Positions 16,409 through 24,537 of a stretch of 32,174 nt of DNA are shown here, in pieces (the first letter of the stretch is position 1; each line of letters opens with the position of its first letter). Source of the DNA: Clostridiales bacterium. Its GTDB lineage: Bacteria > Bacillota > Clostridia > Christensenellales > Aristaeellaceae. The notes below the pieces were generated by a model. The model was not told the DNA's origin, ran no database searches, and worked only from the letters and a program-made list of their open reading frames with translations. The stretch is taken from the NCBI GenBank assembly GCA_004556395.1, contig SFHK01000035.1, forward strand, positions 1-32,174, read 5' to 3'. The translations under genes and the position numbers were made by a program.

Positions 16409-17907
16409 TGAAAATCCTCCTCGTTCCTGACGGACGGAATCGAGTTGTACACGATAAGGCTGGTGACCGCTGTAAGCACAAACACGGCGATGCCGATAAC
16501 CGCGGCCAGCCTGTACTCGGTGTTATCCACCGTCATTTTATACAGCCACGTGATCAGAAGGTCGGTGTAGCCCGCGGGGGATTCGAGCTCCATGCCCTTT
16601 GGCGAGCCCTGCGTCAAAAGATAGATGACGTTGAAGTTGTTGATGTTGCCGATAAACGACGTAAGCAGATACGGCCCGGTGACGAACAGCATGTACGGCA
16701 GCGTGATTTTCACATAGGCCTGAAACGCGTTCGCGCCGTCGATGCGCGCGCTTTCGTACAGGTCGGCCGGAATGTTCATCAGTATGCCGGTGCAGATCAG
16801 CATGGCGTATGGGATGCCGATCCACACGTTGATGCAGATGATCGTAATTCGCGCCCAGCTCGCCTTTGTCCAGAATGGCAGCGGGGTTTTAATCCAGCCC
16901 CATTTCAGCAGATAGCTGTTGATCAGGCCGTCGCTGGCGAACATTTTGGATACATACAGAAGCGACACGAACTGCGGGATGGCGATGGTCATGACCAGAA
17001 TCGTGCGCCACATCTTCTTGAAGCGAATGCCCTTTTTGTTGATCATGATGGCCACGATCATGCCGAGGAAATAGTTGAGGAAGGTGGCGAAAAACGCCCA
17101 GATCAGCGTCCACGTGAGCACCTCGGAGAAGGTGGATGCGTATCTGGAGGTGCTGGTGGTGAACATTTCGCGGAAGTTGTCCAGCCCCACCCATGTAAAC
17201 AGCTTTCCCGGAGGCTGATGCGTCTTGTCAAAGTTGGTGAACGCGACGAGGATCATGAACACAATCGGCAGGAACGTGAACGCCGTGATGCCGGCCATCG
17301 GCAAAGCGAGCAGCGTCTTGTGGAACTGGCCGTCCAGCAGGGAAGCGAGATCCTCCTTCGCCGTGGCGAGATGCTTGCCGGCCTTCTTCATCTCATAGGA
17401 TTTTCTGCTCTGCCGGATGTTCGAGTGCCAGAGGTATACGAACAGGACGATAAGGAAAATGGTCAGAAGGCTGTACAGCAGAATGAAGAAGCTGTTGTCG
17501 CCATACACCGTTTTGCGGCCGACCTTTGTGGTCTCCACGGTGCCCAGCGTGCCCAGCTTGCTCAGATACGGCCAGCCGAAGAGGAACAGATACACGTTGA
17601 ACGCCGCCTGCGCCAGAAAAAAGCACGCTGCGCGCAGATACTGGCCGCGCGCGGCGTTGCCCGCGCCCATGATCAGGTAGCTCAGGCGCGTATACGCGTC
17701 GCCGTTGACGAACGTCATCACAAGGTCGGCAAGCTCCCGCCAGACGATCTTGAGGAACCTCGCGACGGTCTTCGCGCCATTCTCAACGCCGCGCGCCAGC
17801 GCGCCGGGCAGCGAAACGAGAAAACACGTCAGCCGGTACAGAAATCTCTGAAACGGAGACAGGCCCAGGTATTCCAGATCGGAAATGCGCTTTGTCCCGA
17901 ACGCCAT
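16405..17907 (-). CDS. Carbohydrate ABC transporter permease, MalF type with long N-terminal extension
   Basis: 500-residue permease. The last ~300 residues form the MalF-like core with the EAA loop ESARIDGANAFQAYVKITLP and terminal EYRLAAVIGIAVFVLTA helix. The first ~200 residues are an extension with at least two further helices (around 88-112 and 140-165) and a basic cytoplasmic stretch, comparable to the long periplasmic/N-terminal additions of some MalF proteins. It forms the heterodimeric pore with the MalG-like protein. Overlaps it at the 3' end. Separated from the binding-protein gene by 81 nt holding a hairpin that probably lowers permease expression. Confidence 0.93.
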   Translation of the reverse strand: MAFGTKRISDLEYLGLSPFQRFLYRLTCFLVSLPGALARGVENGAKTVARFLKIVWRELADLVMTFVNGDAYTRLSYLIMGAGNAARGQYLRAACFFLAQAAFNVYLFLFGWPYLSKLGTLGTVETTKVGRKTVYGDNSFFILLYSLLTIFLIVLFVYLWHSNIRQSRKSYEMKKAGKHLATAKEDLASLLDGQFHKTLLALPMAGITAFTFLPIVFMILVAFTNFDKTHQPPGKLFTWVGLDNFREMFTTSTSRYASTFSEVLTWTLIWAFFATFLNYFLGMIVAIMINKKGIRFKKMWRTILVMTIAIPQFVSLLYVSKMFASDGLINSYLLKWGWIKTPLPFWTKASWARITIICINVWIGIPYAMLICTGILMNIPADLYESARIDGANAFQAYVKITLPYMLFVTGPYLLTSFIGNINNFNVIYLLTQGSPKGMELESPAGYTDLLITWLYKMTVDNTEYRLAAVIGIAVFVLTAVTSLIVYNSIPSVRNEEDFQ

Positions 17908-17948
17908 GGGATTTCATCTCACTTTCATCAGGTTCTTATTCAAAATAT

Positions 17949-17974
17949 GGGCTGGAAGCATGCACTTCCAGCCC
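17949..17974 (-). terminator. Hairpin between binding-protein and permease genes
   Basis: Perfect 10-bp stem GGGCTGGAAG / CTTCCAGCCC with loop CATGCA, in the gap between the solute-binding-protein stop and the MalF-like start, followed on the minus strand by ATATTTTGAATAAG. Such hairpins act as partial terminators or protect the upstream message, giving more binding protein than permease. Confidence 0.7.
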
Positions 17975-17988
17975 ACGAGAATGGTGTG

Positions 17989-19200
17989 TCAGTTCGCAGC
18001 GTAGGAGATGGCGGTATCCTGGAAGGTCTGAAGCACTTCGAGAAGCTGCTCATCGGTGTAATTGTCGTACTCGCCGGCGATAACGCTGTCGGCCAGCGCG
18101 GTCGCGAGAGACCAGTAGTCGTTCGGATACTGACCCTGACCCACGCAGTGGCTCAGCTGCGCGGCCAGCGCGGACAGCGCGGCGTTGGTCTGGATGGCGT
18201 CGAGCTTCTGCGCTTCAAGGTTGGAGGGACCCCACTGGAGCGCGTCGTAGCGGGCGGCCTGCACATCGCCGGAGGCGAGGTAGTAGGCCAGCGCGTCGCA
18301 CGCGGCCAGCTTCGCGTCGTCGGTCTGGGGCTTCACGCCCAGCAGCTTGAAGCCGCCGAAGCCGCCCATCTGGTAGCCGGCGACGGTCGGGAGCTTGGTG
18401 GCGGCGTAATTGTCGCCCAGCTTCTCCTGCACGGTCTTGGCGTCCCACGCGCCGTCCACGATCGCGCCGATGTTGGTGGCGTTGGAGGCGGAGGAGGCGT
18501 TGCTGAAGGCGGGGGACTTGGCGACGGAGATCATGGCCTTGAGCGCCTTCACGCCGTTTTCGGAGGCGTAGTCGCAGTGGCAGGCGACGAGGCTGCCCTC
18601 GTTATTCACGTCGTAGGTCAGCGTGCAGCCCGCGCCGAAGAAGAACGCGGTCTGATACCAGCCGGAGTTGATCTCCATATAGAAGCCCTTGCCGGCCTTC
18701 TCGCAGTCGGCGATGATGGTTTCCAGCGTGTTGGGATCGGTGACGACGCTCTTGTCGTAGTAGAGGAAGTAGCCGTTGTCGGAGGTCAGCGGATAGGCGT
18801 ACATCACGTCGCCCAGCGTCGCGGCGGCCACGGAGCCGGCGTCGTTCTCAGCGGTGACCAGCGGCACGTTGTCGGGAGCGACCTCTTCCAGCGCGCCGGC
18901 GGCCACCAGACGGGACAGCTGATCCTGCGCGAAGCCGTAGATATCCGCGCCGCTTTCAACGTCGGTGATCATGGCGGTGGCGGCGTCGCCTTCGCCCATG
19001 GGCTCGACGGTCACGGTCATGTTCGCGTACTCAGCGTTCGCGGCCTTGAAGGCGTCGATCTGCGCCTTGGTGAACTCAACGGCGGCGTCGGCGACCCAGA
19101 CCTTGATTTCGCCGTCGAAGCCGGTGGTTTCGGCGACGGAGAAGGCGCAGACCGTCAGCAGCATGGCGACGGCCAGAAGCATGGACAGGAATTTCTTCAT
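17989..19200 (-). CDS. Extracellular solute-binding protein of a sugar ABC importer, MalE type
   Basis: 403 residues: signal peptide (MKKFLSMLLAVAML core, ending near FSVAE), then a type I sugar-binding fold with GEIKVWVADAAVEFTKAQIDAF at the start of lobe 1 and YPLTSDNGYFLYYDKSV, the MalE-like hinge region. It captures the sugar outside the cell for the MalF/MalG pair downstream. The lipobox is poor: the only Cys in the signal region lies in LTVC, with Val at -1, while SVA/E suits signal peptidase I, so membrane anchoring is uncertain. AGAAGGAGG is 9 nt before the ATG at 19200; an ATG right after the RBS is too close. Substrate is unknown; the neighbours suggest a glycan fragment. Confidence 0.92.
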   Translation of the reverse strand: MKKFLSMLLAVAMLLTVCAFSVAETTGFDGEIKVWVADAAVEFTKAQIDAFKAANAEYANMTVTVEPMGEGDAATAMITDVESGADIYGFAQDQLSRLVAAGALEEVAPDNVPLVTAENDAGSVAAATLGDVMYAYPLTSDNGYFLYYDKSVVTDPNTLETIIADCEKAGKGFYMEINSGWYQTAFFFGAGCTLTYDVNNEGSLVACHCDYASENGVKALKAMISVAKSPAFSNASSASNATNIGAIVDGAWDAKTVQEKLGDNYAATKLPTVAGYQMGGFGGFKLLGVKPQTDDAKLAACDALAYYLASGDVQAARYDALQWGPSNLEAQKLDAIQTNAALSALAAQLSHCVGQGQYPNDYWSLATALADSVIAGEYDNYTDEQLLEVLQTFQDTAISYAAN

Positions 19201-19222
19201 ATCAGACATCCTCCTTCTAATT

Positions 19223-19240
19223 TTTGCGCGTGTGCGCAAA
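19223..19240 (-). promoter_or_regulatory. Palindrome in the leader of the binding-protein gene
   Basis: TTTGCGC / GCGCAAA arms (19223-19229, 19234-19240) with a 4-nt spacer lie in the ~70-nt leader between the promoter and the start codon. A candidate operator for a sugar-responsive repressor, or an RNA hairpin. Confidence 0.45.
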
Positions 19241-19277
19241 CCAGCGTTTGAAAGGTAAGCCCTTTCATTGCGGTCAT

Positions 19278-19306
19278 ATTATACGCCAAGCTGGTCGAAA
19301 AGTCAA
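19278..19306 (-). promoter_or_regulatory. Sigma-A promoter of the sugar importer operon
   Basis: On the minus strand TTGACT (19301-19306) and TATAAT (19278-19283) are 17 bp apart, ~80 nt upstream of the binding-protein start. Near-consensus. Confidence 0.9.
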
Positions 19307-19405
19307 GAAAAACAGTGGGAATTCATCGGATTTTACCAGACAAGCGAAATAATGGCCGGTCTCTTCGGGGAGTTTTATCATATGCGCACAAACGGCGCTT
19401 TCCGC

Positions 19406-19434
19406 TTGACGCGGCGCGGGGGAAACGGTACAAT
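19406..19434 (+). promoter_or_regulatory. Sigma-A promoter of the sialidase-like gene
   Basis: TTGACG (19406-19411) and TACAAT (19429-19434) with a 17-bp spacer, 32 nt before the ATG. It is divergent from the importer promoter ~100 bp away, which would allow shared regulation. Confidence 0.88.
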
Positions 19435-19466
19435 GGAAGCGGAAACGAAGGGGGAGGAACGAACGC

Positions 19467-21170
19467 ATGGCGGGATTCGAATGGTATTCCATGCTTTCCG
19501 CAGGGAGCGAAAACGGGCTGGAAAAGCGGCTCGCGCGGCTTGCGCGCGCGGGCTGCGCGGGCGTGTTCGCCGTTCCGGCGTATGAGGAAAACTCCTTAAA
19601 CGACGATCGCGGGCTGCGGTTCGCTGAAACGATGATTCGTCTGTGCCGCGCCGCGGGCATGAAGTGCCTTGTCTTCGCGGACGCGCGCGCCGACACGATC
19701 TGTGCGCTGGACGCGCTGCGGCCGGACGCGATCGTCATGGAGGCGGGCGCGCTGACGGAGGAAAGCCCGAAGCTCGGTGCGCCGCTGGGACTGTGGGCGC
19801 GTTCCGGCGGCTGCGCGGCGGATACTTCTTTTATCATCGGCAGTCGGAGGGAAGAGGGCGTTCCCTTCTATGCCGACGACGCGGGGCTGCTTTCAAGCGA
19901 ATTGGACGCGGGCTATGTGGGCGCGCTGGCGAATGTAGTGCCGGAGTTCTTCCAGATGCTGAAGAGTGCCCTTGATGCGGGTGACCGCGTCCGTGCGGAG
20001 AACGCGCTCGATTTCCTGCGCGTCGCGGCGGGATACGGCTTCGCGCCGGAGGACGTGGAATACCTGTATATAAAGGAAGGAATTCCATCCGCGCCCGTCG
20101 CGCGCGAGCGGAAGGAGCTGGACGCGTTCCTTCGGCTGAAGCGCTATATGTACTATTCGCTGCTGCGGCACGAGCCGTCGGAGCTGCTCACCGGCTACGA
20201 CGTTTCGTTCCCGGAGTGCCACGCCTCCACCGTGCTGCCGCTAGAGGACGGGCGCGTGCTGTGCGTCTACTTTGCCGGCAGCCATGAGGGCGCGGACGAC
20301 GTGGGTATCTGGCTGTCCGCGCGCGAAAACGGCGCGTGGAGGCGGCCGCGGCGAATCGCCAAGGTGAATGACACGGCGCACTGGAATCCGGTGATCTTTG
20401 CGGCGGACGACGGAATCCGCGTGGTGTTCCGGGTAGGGCGCACGATTCCGGGCTGGGTAAGCTATACGATGACGTCCGCCGACGGCGGCGAAACGTGGTC
20501 GGAGCCCATGCCGCTGGGCGCGGACAATCCCGCGGGCGGCCCCGTGCGCAACAAGCCGATCCGGCTGGCGGACGGGCGCATGCTCGCGCCGAACTCCGAC
20601 GAATCGGCGGAAGCGTGGCTGCCGCGCGTGGACGAATCCACCGACGGCGGGCGTACGTTCCGCCGGCTCGCGCCGATTCCGCTGAACCGGACGGACGAAG
20701 CTGCGCCGGACTTCATGCCCGGCGTCGGCGCGATTCAGCCGACGCTATGGGAAAGCGCGCCGGGACGGGTTCACGCGCTTCTGCGCACGCAGGCCGGGCG
20801 CGTCTACCGTTCCGATTCGGAGGACGGAGGCCGCACGTGGTCGACGGCGTATCCGACGGCGCTTCCCAACAACAATAGCGGCATCGACCTTGCGGTCGAC
20901 GGGGACGCGCTGTATCTGGCGCTGAACCCGACGACGGGCACATGGGGGCCGCGCACGCCGCTGGTGGTGATGAAATCCACCGACAACGGCGAGACCTTTG
21001 CGGATTTCGCGACGCTGGCGGACGATCCCATCGACGACCGCCACGGGCGCGAGGGGCAGTTCTGCTATCCGGCCATCGTGGCGCGCGGCGGGCGGCTGCA
21101 TATCACATATACGCACAACCGAAAGTCCATCGCCTACGCGGAAATTCGGCTGCGCGAGGGGAGGGAATGA
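19467..21170 (+). CDS. Aldolase-like (DapA/NanA-type) domain fused to sialidase-type BNR beta-propeller
   Basis: 567-residue protein without signal peptide. The C-terminal ~330 residues are a sialidase-superfamily propeller (BNR_2/exo-alpha-sialidase type) with four Asp boxes SxDxGxT(W/F) at ~337-344, 391-398, 451-458 and 504-511, plus HWNPVIF and a YPAIVARGGRLHITYTHNRK ending usual for this family. The N-terminal ~235 residues look like a shortened dihydrodipicolinate synthase/N-acetylneuraminate lyase barrel: LARAGCAGVFAVP, then DDAGLLSSELDAGYVGALAN and VVPEFFQMLKSALDAGD resemble the C-terminal half of that fold. The Schiff-base Lys, the catalytic Tyr and the GTGE loop are not visible, so the barrel is probably inactive. 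AGGGGGAGG precedes the ATG. The stop overlaps the first 185-bp repeat start (ATGA). Confidence 0.74.
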   Translation: MAGFEWYSMLSAGSENGLEKRLARLARAGCAGVFAVPAYEENSLNDDRGLRFAETMIRLCRAAGMKCLVFADARADTICALDALRPDAIVMEAGALTEESPKLGAPLGLWARSGGCAADTSFIIGSRREEGVPFYADDAGLLSSELDAGYVGALANVVPEFFQMLKSALDAGDRVRAENALDFLRVAAGYGFAPEDVEYLYIKEGIPSAPVARERKELDAFLRLKRYMYYSLLRHEPSELLTGYDVSFPECHASTVLPLEDGRVLCVYFAGSHEGADDVGIWLSARENGAWRRPRRIAKVNDTAHWNPVIFAADDGIRVVFRVGRTIPGWVSYTMTSADGGETWSEPMPLGADNPAGGPVRNKPIRLADGRMLAPNSDESAEAWLPRVDESTDGGRTFRRLAPIPLNRTDEAAPDFMPGVGAIQPTLWESAPGRVHALLRTQAGRVYRSDSEDGGRTWSTAYPTALPNNNSGIDLAVDGDALYLALNPTTGTWGPRTPLVVMKSTDNGETFADFATLADDPIDDRHGREGQFCYPAIVARGGRLHITYTHNRKSIAYAEIRLREGRE

Positions 21171-21355
21171 GCATGGAAACGATTCGGCTGCGTTCCGGCG
21201 CGACCTCCGGCGAGAGCGTGACGCTGCGCCTTTCGCCGGAGACCTGCTCCCTCGGCATGGAGGGCGTGTTTCGCGGAGTCTTTGCGCCGTCCAACGAAAA
21301 GCGCGCAGCGTTTCCGTTGATCGGGAAAAGGCGGCTTCGCGAGGGGAGGAAATGA
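21167..21355 (+). CDS. Repeat-encoded 62-residue peptide, copy 1 of the GH110-like gene start
   Basis: Open frame beginning MSMETIRLRSGATSGESV that duplicates the N-terminus of the gene at 21718, minus an internal 10-residue and a 4-residue segment, then ends in RLREGRK. It starts in the stop of the sialidase-like gene (ATGA) behind GAGGGGAGG, and its own stop overlaps the start of copy 2. All signals needed for translation are present, but the peptide is only the first edge of a beta-helix and may have no function of its own. Confidence 0.5.
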   Translation: MSMETIRLRSGATSGESVTLRLSPETCSLGMEGVFRGVFAPSNEKRAAFPLIGKRRLREGRK

Positions 21356-21501
21356 GCATGGAAGCGATTCGGCCGCGTCCCGGCGCGACCTCCGGCGAGA
21401 GCGTGACGCTGCGCCTTTCGCCGGAGACCTGCTCCCTCGGCATGGCGTGTTTCGCGGAGTCTTTGCGCCGTCCAACAAAAAGCGCGCAGTGTTTCCGTTG
21501 A
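21352..21501 (+). pseudogene. Frameshifted repeat copy 2
   Basis: Same start as copies 1 and 3 (MSMEAIRPRPGATSGES), but 4 bp are missing at the GMEG codons, shifting the frame so that the product ends after 49 residues at 21501. This leaves a 31-nt gap before copy 3 and breaks the stop-start overlap seen between the other units. Confidence 0.6.
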
Positions 21502-21532
21502 TCGGGAAAAGGCGGCTTCGCGAGGGGAGAAA

Positions 21533-21721
21533 ATGAGCATGGAAACGATTCGGCTGCGTTCCGGCGTGACCTCCGGCGAGGTCGTGACGCTGCGTCTTTC
21601 GCCGGAGACCTGCTCCCTCGGCATGGAGGGCGTGTTTCGCGAAGTCTTTGCGCCGTCCAACAAAAAGCGCGCAGTGTTTCCGTTGATCGGGAAAAGGCGG
21701 CTTCGCGAGGGGAGGAAATGA
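21533..21721 (+). CDS. Repeat-encoded 62-residue peptide, copy 3
   Basis: Intact frame beginning MSMETIRLRSGVTSGEVV and ending RLREGRK; its stop overlaps the ATG of the full-length gene at 21718 (ATGA), so ribosomes finishing this peptide could restart on the GH110-like gene. Of the three copies it is nearest to the parent (shares GVTSGEV), which fits its position next to it. RBS GAGGGGAGAAA. Confidence 0.5.
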   Translation: MSMETIRLRSGVTSGEVVTLRLSPETCSLGMEGVFREVFAPSNKKRAVFPLIGKRRLREGRK

Positions 21722-23334
21722 GCATGGAAGCGATTCGGCTGCGTTCCGGCGTGACCTCCGGCGAGGTCGCGCGCGTGCTTGCGCAGGCACCGGAGGGCGC
21801 GACGCTGTGCCTGTCGCCGGAGACCTATTCCTTTGGCATGGAGGGCGTGTTTCGCGGAGTCTTTGCGCCGTCCAACAACGACACCGGCGAAAAGCGCGTG
21901 GTGTTCCCACTGATCGGTAAGAAGCGGCTGCGCATCGACGGGCGCGGCGCGGTGCTCTCGTTTACCGAGCGGCTGTTTCCCTTCATCCTTCAGGACTGCG
22001 AGGACGTGGTGCTGGAAAACTTCACCATCGATTTCACCTTCCCGCGCTACGCCGCGGCGGAGGTTCTTCGCGCGGACGCGGAGGGGCTGACGCTGCGCGT
22101 GGACGCGGCGCGCTTTCCGTTTCGGGTGGAAAACGGCGGCCTTGCGTTTCAGGCCGGCTCCGAATGGCGCACGACGGCGAAGAAGAAATTCTTCCTCGCG
22201 CCGCTGGACGGGCGCGGCGGGTTCCGGTATCTGGCGGCGGGAGAGACGGAGGATCCGCTGTATAATCTGGCCGCGCCGCTTCTGCGCACGGACGCGAGCC
22301 GGACGGAGGACGGCGCGATCTGTCTTCGCTATCGGGAGGGTTCTTCGAAAGCCGATTACGAGGCGGGGCAGCGCATTCTCGTCAGTCACGATGAAAACCG
22401 CGAGAACGATTTATTCTTTCTGGAGCGCTGCCGGAACGTGACCATCCGCAATGTGCGCATCCTGCGCGGCGCGGGCATGGGCGTGATCGGCCAGCTGTGC
22501 CATGACCTGACGTTTGAAAATATCGCCATCGAGACGGAGCCGACGCGAGACGAGCCGGTTTCCATCACCGCCGACGCGTTCCATTTTCTGCATTGCAGCG
22601 GAAAACTGGAAATCCGCAGCTGCACGGTGCGCGACACGCTGGACGACGCGGTGAACATTCATGGCATTTACACGCAGGTGGAGAGGGTGAACGGCTCGGG
22701 CGCCGTCGTGCGGCTGGGGCATCAGGAGCAGTGCGGGTTCAATCCGTACCTTCCCGGCGATCGGGTCTCGATTCTGAACGGGCAGGGCGAGGGCGGGCGG
22801 CTTACCGTTCGCACCGCCGAACGGAGCGAGGATGGAAAGAGCATCGCGCTGACGTTTGAAGAGGACGCGCGGGAGAAGCTGAAGCCCGGCGACTATCTGG
22901 ACAATCCCGACCGCATGCCGGAAATTCTTCTGGAAAACAATCGCTTTCTCAACTGCCCGCGCGTGCTGCTGGGCAGTCCCCGGCGCACAGTGGTGCGCGG
23001 AAACGAGCTGCGGCTGCACGGCGCCGTCACCGTGACCGGCGGCGTGGATTACTGGTTCGAGTCAGGCATGGCGCGGGACGTGCGCATTGAGAATAACGAC
23101 CTGCACACCCTTCCCGGCCGCAGCCACCCCGCCGTGCGGATAGAGACGAAGGGCGAAAACCGCTGCCATCTGTTCCACCGGAACATCGCCATCGAACGCA
23201 ACCGCCTATTCGGCTTTAGCGATCTCCTGAACGCGGAAGCCGCCGAAAACCTGCGCATTGCCCATAACACCAGCGACGCCGCTCCCCGCGAGCTTCATTT
23301 GCGCGGCTGCCGGAACGTGTGCATTGTCGATTAA
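21718..23334 (+). CDS. GH110-like right-handed beta-helix glycosidase (alpha-1,3-galactosidase family)
   Basis: 538 residues, no signal peptide. From ~70 on it is a parallel beta-helix with repeating turns such as CEDVVLENFTIDFTF, CRNVTIRNVRILRGAG, LCHDLTFENIAIET and VRIENNDLHTLPGR. The segment DAFHFLHCSGKLEIRSC (~286-302) followed by LDDAVNIHGIY (~308-318) resembles the active-site strand pair of GH110, where adjacent Asp residues (here 309-310) are catalytic. GH110 enzymes remove terminal alpha-1,3-galactose, for example from blood-group B or xenoantigen glycans; that specificity is inferred. It lies downstream of the sialidase-like gene in one transcript, separated only by the repeat array derived from its own 5' end. 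Confidence 0.77.
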   Translation: MSMEAIRLRSGVTSGEVARVLAQAPEGATLCLSPETYSFGMEGVFRGVFAPSNNDTGEKRVVFPLIGKKRLRIDGRGAVLSFTERLFPFILQDCEDVVLENFTIDFTFPRYAAAEVLRADAEGLTLRVDAARFPFRVENGGLAFQAGSEWRTTAKKKFFLAPLDGRGGFRYLAAGETEDPLYNLAAPLLRTDASRTEDGAICLRYREGSSKADYEAGQRILVSHDENRENDLFFLERCRNVTIRNVRILRGAGMGVIGQLCHDLTFENIAIETEPTRDEPVSITADAFHFLHCSGKLEIRSCTVRDTLDDAVNIHGIYTQVERVNGSGAVVRLGHQEQCGFNPYLPGDRVSILNGQGEGGRLTVRTAERSEDGKSIALTFEEDAREKLKPGDYLDNPDRMPEILLENNRFLNCPRVLLGSPRRTVVRGNELRLHGAVTVTGGVDYWFESGMARDVRIENNDLHTLPGRSHPAVRIETKGENRCHLFHRNIAIERNRLFGFSDLLNAEAAENLRIAHNTSDAAPRELHLRGCRNVCIVD

Positions 23335-23393
23335 GGTACCACCGCACAATTCGGCGGCACGTCGGGCGATGTCTTTTCCGCCATCTGCGGCAT

Positions 23394-23435
23394 GCAAATT
23401 TCTCGATTTACCTCCAGTAAACCTTCGAGATTTGC
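23394..23435. repeat. Imperfect hairpin between convergent genes
   Basis: GCAAAT, CTCGA and TTTAC segments on the left are mirrored by GTAAA, TCGAG and ATTTGC on the right around a CTCCA loop, giving a long bulged stem between the ends of the GH110-like and GT2-GtrA genes. No T-run follows, so it may serve as a two-way transcript end only weakly. The rest of 23335-23476 shows no gene. Confidence 0.45.
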
Positions 23436-23476
23436 ATTTGCATCTGACGAAACGAGGATGTTCGGGGGCGCGGCGG

Positions 23477-24499
23477 TCAGTGTTTTTGCTTGCGGTATAC
23501 GATTCGGCCCTGAACGGAGAAGCTGATGAGGTAGCCGAGCAGGCCGGAGATGATTTTGACGACGTAGCGGCTCCAGCCGAGCTTTTCATACAGGAGCGCG
23601 AGGATGGCGGTATCGATCAGGTAGATGAACACGGCGAGCGCGGCGTATTTGAGAACCGCGGGCAGCGTTTTTTCATTGCCCTTGAACACGAGCTTTTTAT
23701 TGAGCGTGAAGTTGACCGACGCGCTCACGATTCGCGCCAGCAGGTTGCTCACCCACGTCAGCGGGATGAACGTGCGCAGAAGCTGGAACAGCACGTAGTC
23801 GATGCCGAAGCAGATCAGGCTCGAGCAGGCGAACTTCAGGATGCAGGCGTAGATGCGCAGCGAGTCCTTCAGCGGGTTGAAGTGCGAGGATTCGTTGTCA
23901 TTCAGGTACACCGTTTCGATCGTCACTTCATAAATGGGCATTTCGGCGCGGGCGGCGGTCAGCAGCATGTTGATTTCGTATTCGTAGCGGTCGCCGGGCA
24001 CGTCCACGAACAGGCGCATGCCGTCGCGGTCGAAGCCACGCAGGCCGGTCTGCGTGTCGCGCACCTTCACGCCGCTGGCGATGGCGAACACCTGTCGGGT
24101 CATGGCGTTGCCGAAGCGGCTGCGCAGCGGCACGTCGCCGTCGAACGCGCGGCTTCCCAGCACCAGCGCGCCGGGCATTTCCTCGGACTTGTCGAGTACC
24201 CTGCGGATGTCCGCGTAGCGGTGCTGGCCGTCGGCGTCGGCGGTCACAAGGCGCTCGCACTCCGGCATGTGATCCATGATGTAGCGGATGCCGGTTTTCA
24301 GCGCGCCGCCCTTGCCCTTGTTGTCAGGGTAGGAAATGAGCGTAACGCGCTTGTCGAGCGCTTCAAAAACGGGACGGAACGCCTCGCCGCTTCCGTCGTC
24401 TACCACCACGAGCTTCAAGTCGTCGTGCGTCAGCAGCTGATCGGTCAGCGCCACCAGCTTGTCGTCCGGCTTGTATGCGGGAATCAGTATCGCGTTCAT
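23477..24499 (-). CDS. Glycosyltransferase family 2 fused to GtrA-type membrane domain
   Basis: 340 residues. Residues 1-~210 form a GT2 domain with ILIPAYKP at the start, VVVDDGSG (~31-38), TADADGQH (86-93, metal-binding DxD) and a polyprenyl-phosphate-mannose-synthase-like TQTGLRGFDR. Residues ~215-335 form a four-helix GtrA domain (LARIVSASVNFTLNKKLVF is the typical motif). The enzyme likely charges undecaprenyl phosphate with a sugar and the GtrA part assists anchoring or flipping, for decoration of surface polymers. ATG at 24499 with GGAGG 8 nt upstream; promoter at 24538-24566. Single-gene unit. Confidence 0.91.
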   Translation of the reverse strand: MNAILIPAYKPDDKLVALTDQLLTHDDLKLVVVDDGSGEAFRPVFEALDKRVTLISYPDNKGKGGALKTGIRYIMDHMPECERLVTADADGQHRYADIRRVLDKSEEMPGALVLGSRAFDGDVPLRSRFGNAMTRQVFAIASGVKVRDTQTGLRGFDRDGMRLFVDVPGDRYEYEINMLLTAARAEMPIYEVTIETVYLNDNESSHFNPLKDSLRIYACILKFACSSLICFGIDYVLFQLLRTFIPLTWVSNLLARIVSASVNFTLNKKLVFKGNEKTLPAVLKYAALAVFIYLIDTAILALLYEKLGWSRYVVKIISGLLGYLISFSVQGRIVYRKQKH

Positions 24500-24537
24500 G
24501 CTGCGCGCCTCCATTTGTAGGGATTGCCTGTAACCGA

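Larger units (their letters stand above)
21167..21717 (+). repeat. Three tandem 185-bp units duplicated from the start of the GH110-like gene
   Basis: Units start at 21167, 21352 and 21533 (185, 181 and 185 bp) and run directly into the parent gene at 21718. Each carries ATG, ~60 codons, and a terminal CGAGGGGAGRAAATGA that supplies RBS and start for the next. All three share two in-frame deletions (30 and 12 bp) relative to the parent. The unit ends match the 3' end of the sialidase-like gene, with CGGCTGCGC common to that gene's end and to the parent gene, indicating the recombination point. Confidence 0.93.

Noticed and set aside
16393..19251. A 952-codon open frame on the plus strand opposite the importer genes
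   Set aside because: It is antisense to three well-supported transporter genes, has low-complexity Gly/Val/His/Arg-rich sequence and no domain; a by-product of GC-rich codon use.
21167..21721. CRISPR array
   Set aside because: The units are 185-bp contiguous duplicates of coding sequence without short repeats and unique spacers; no cas genes are present.
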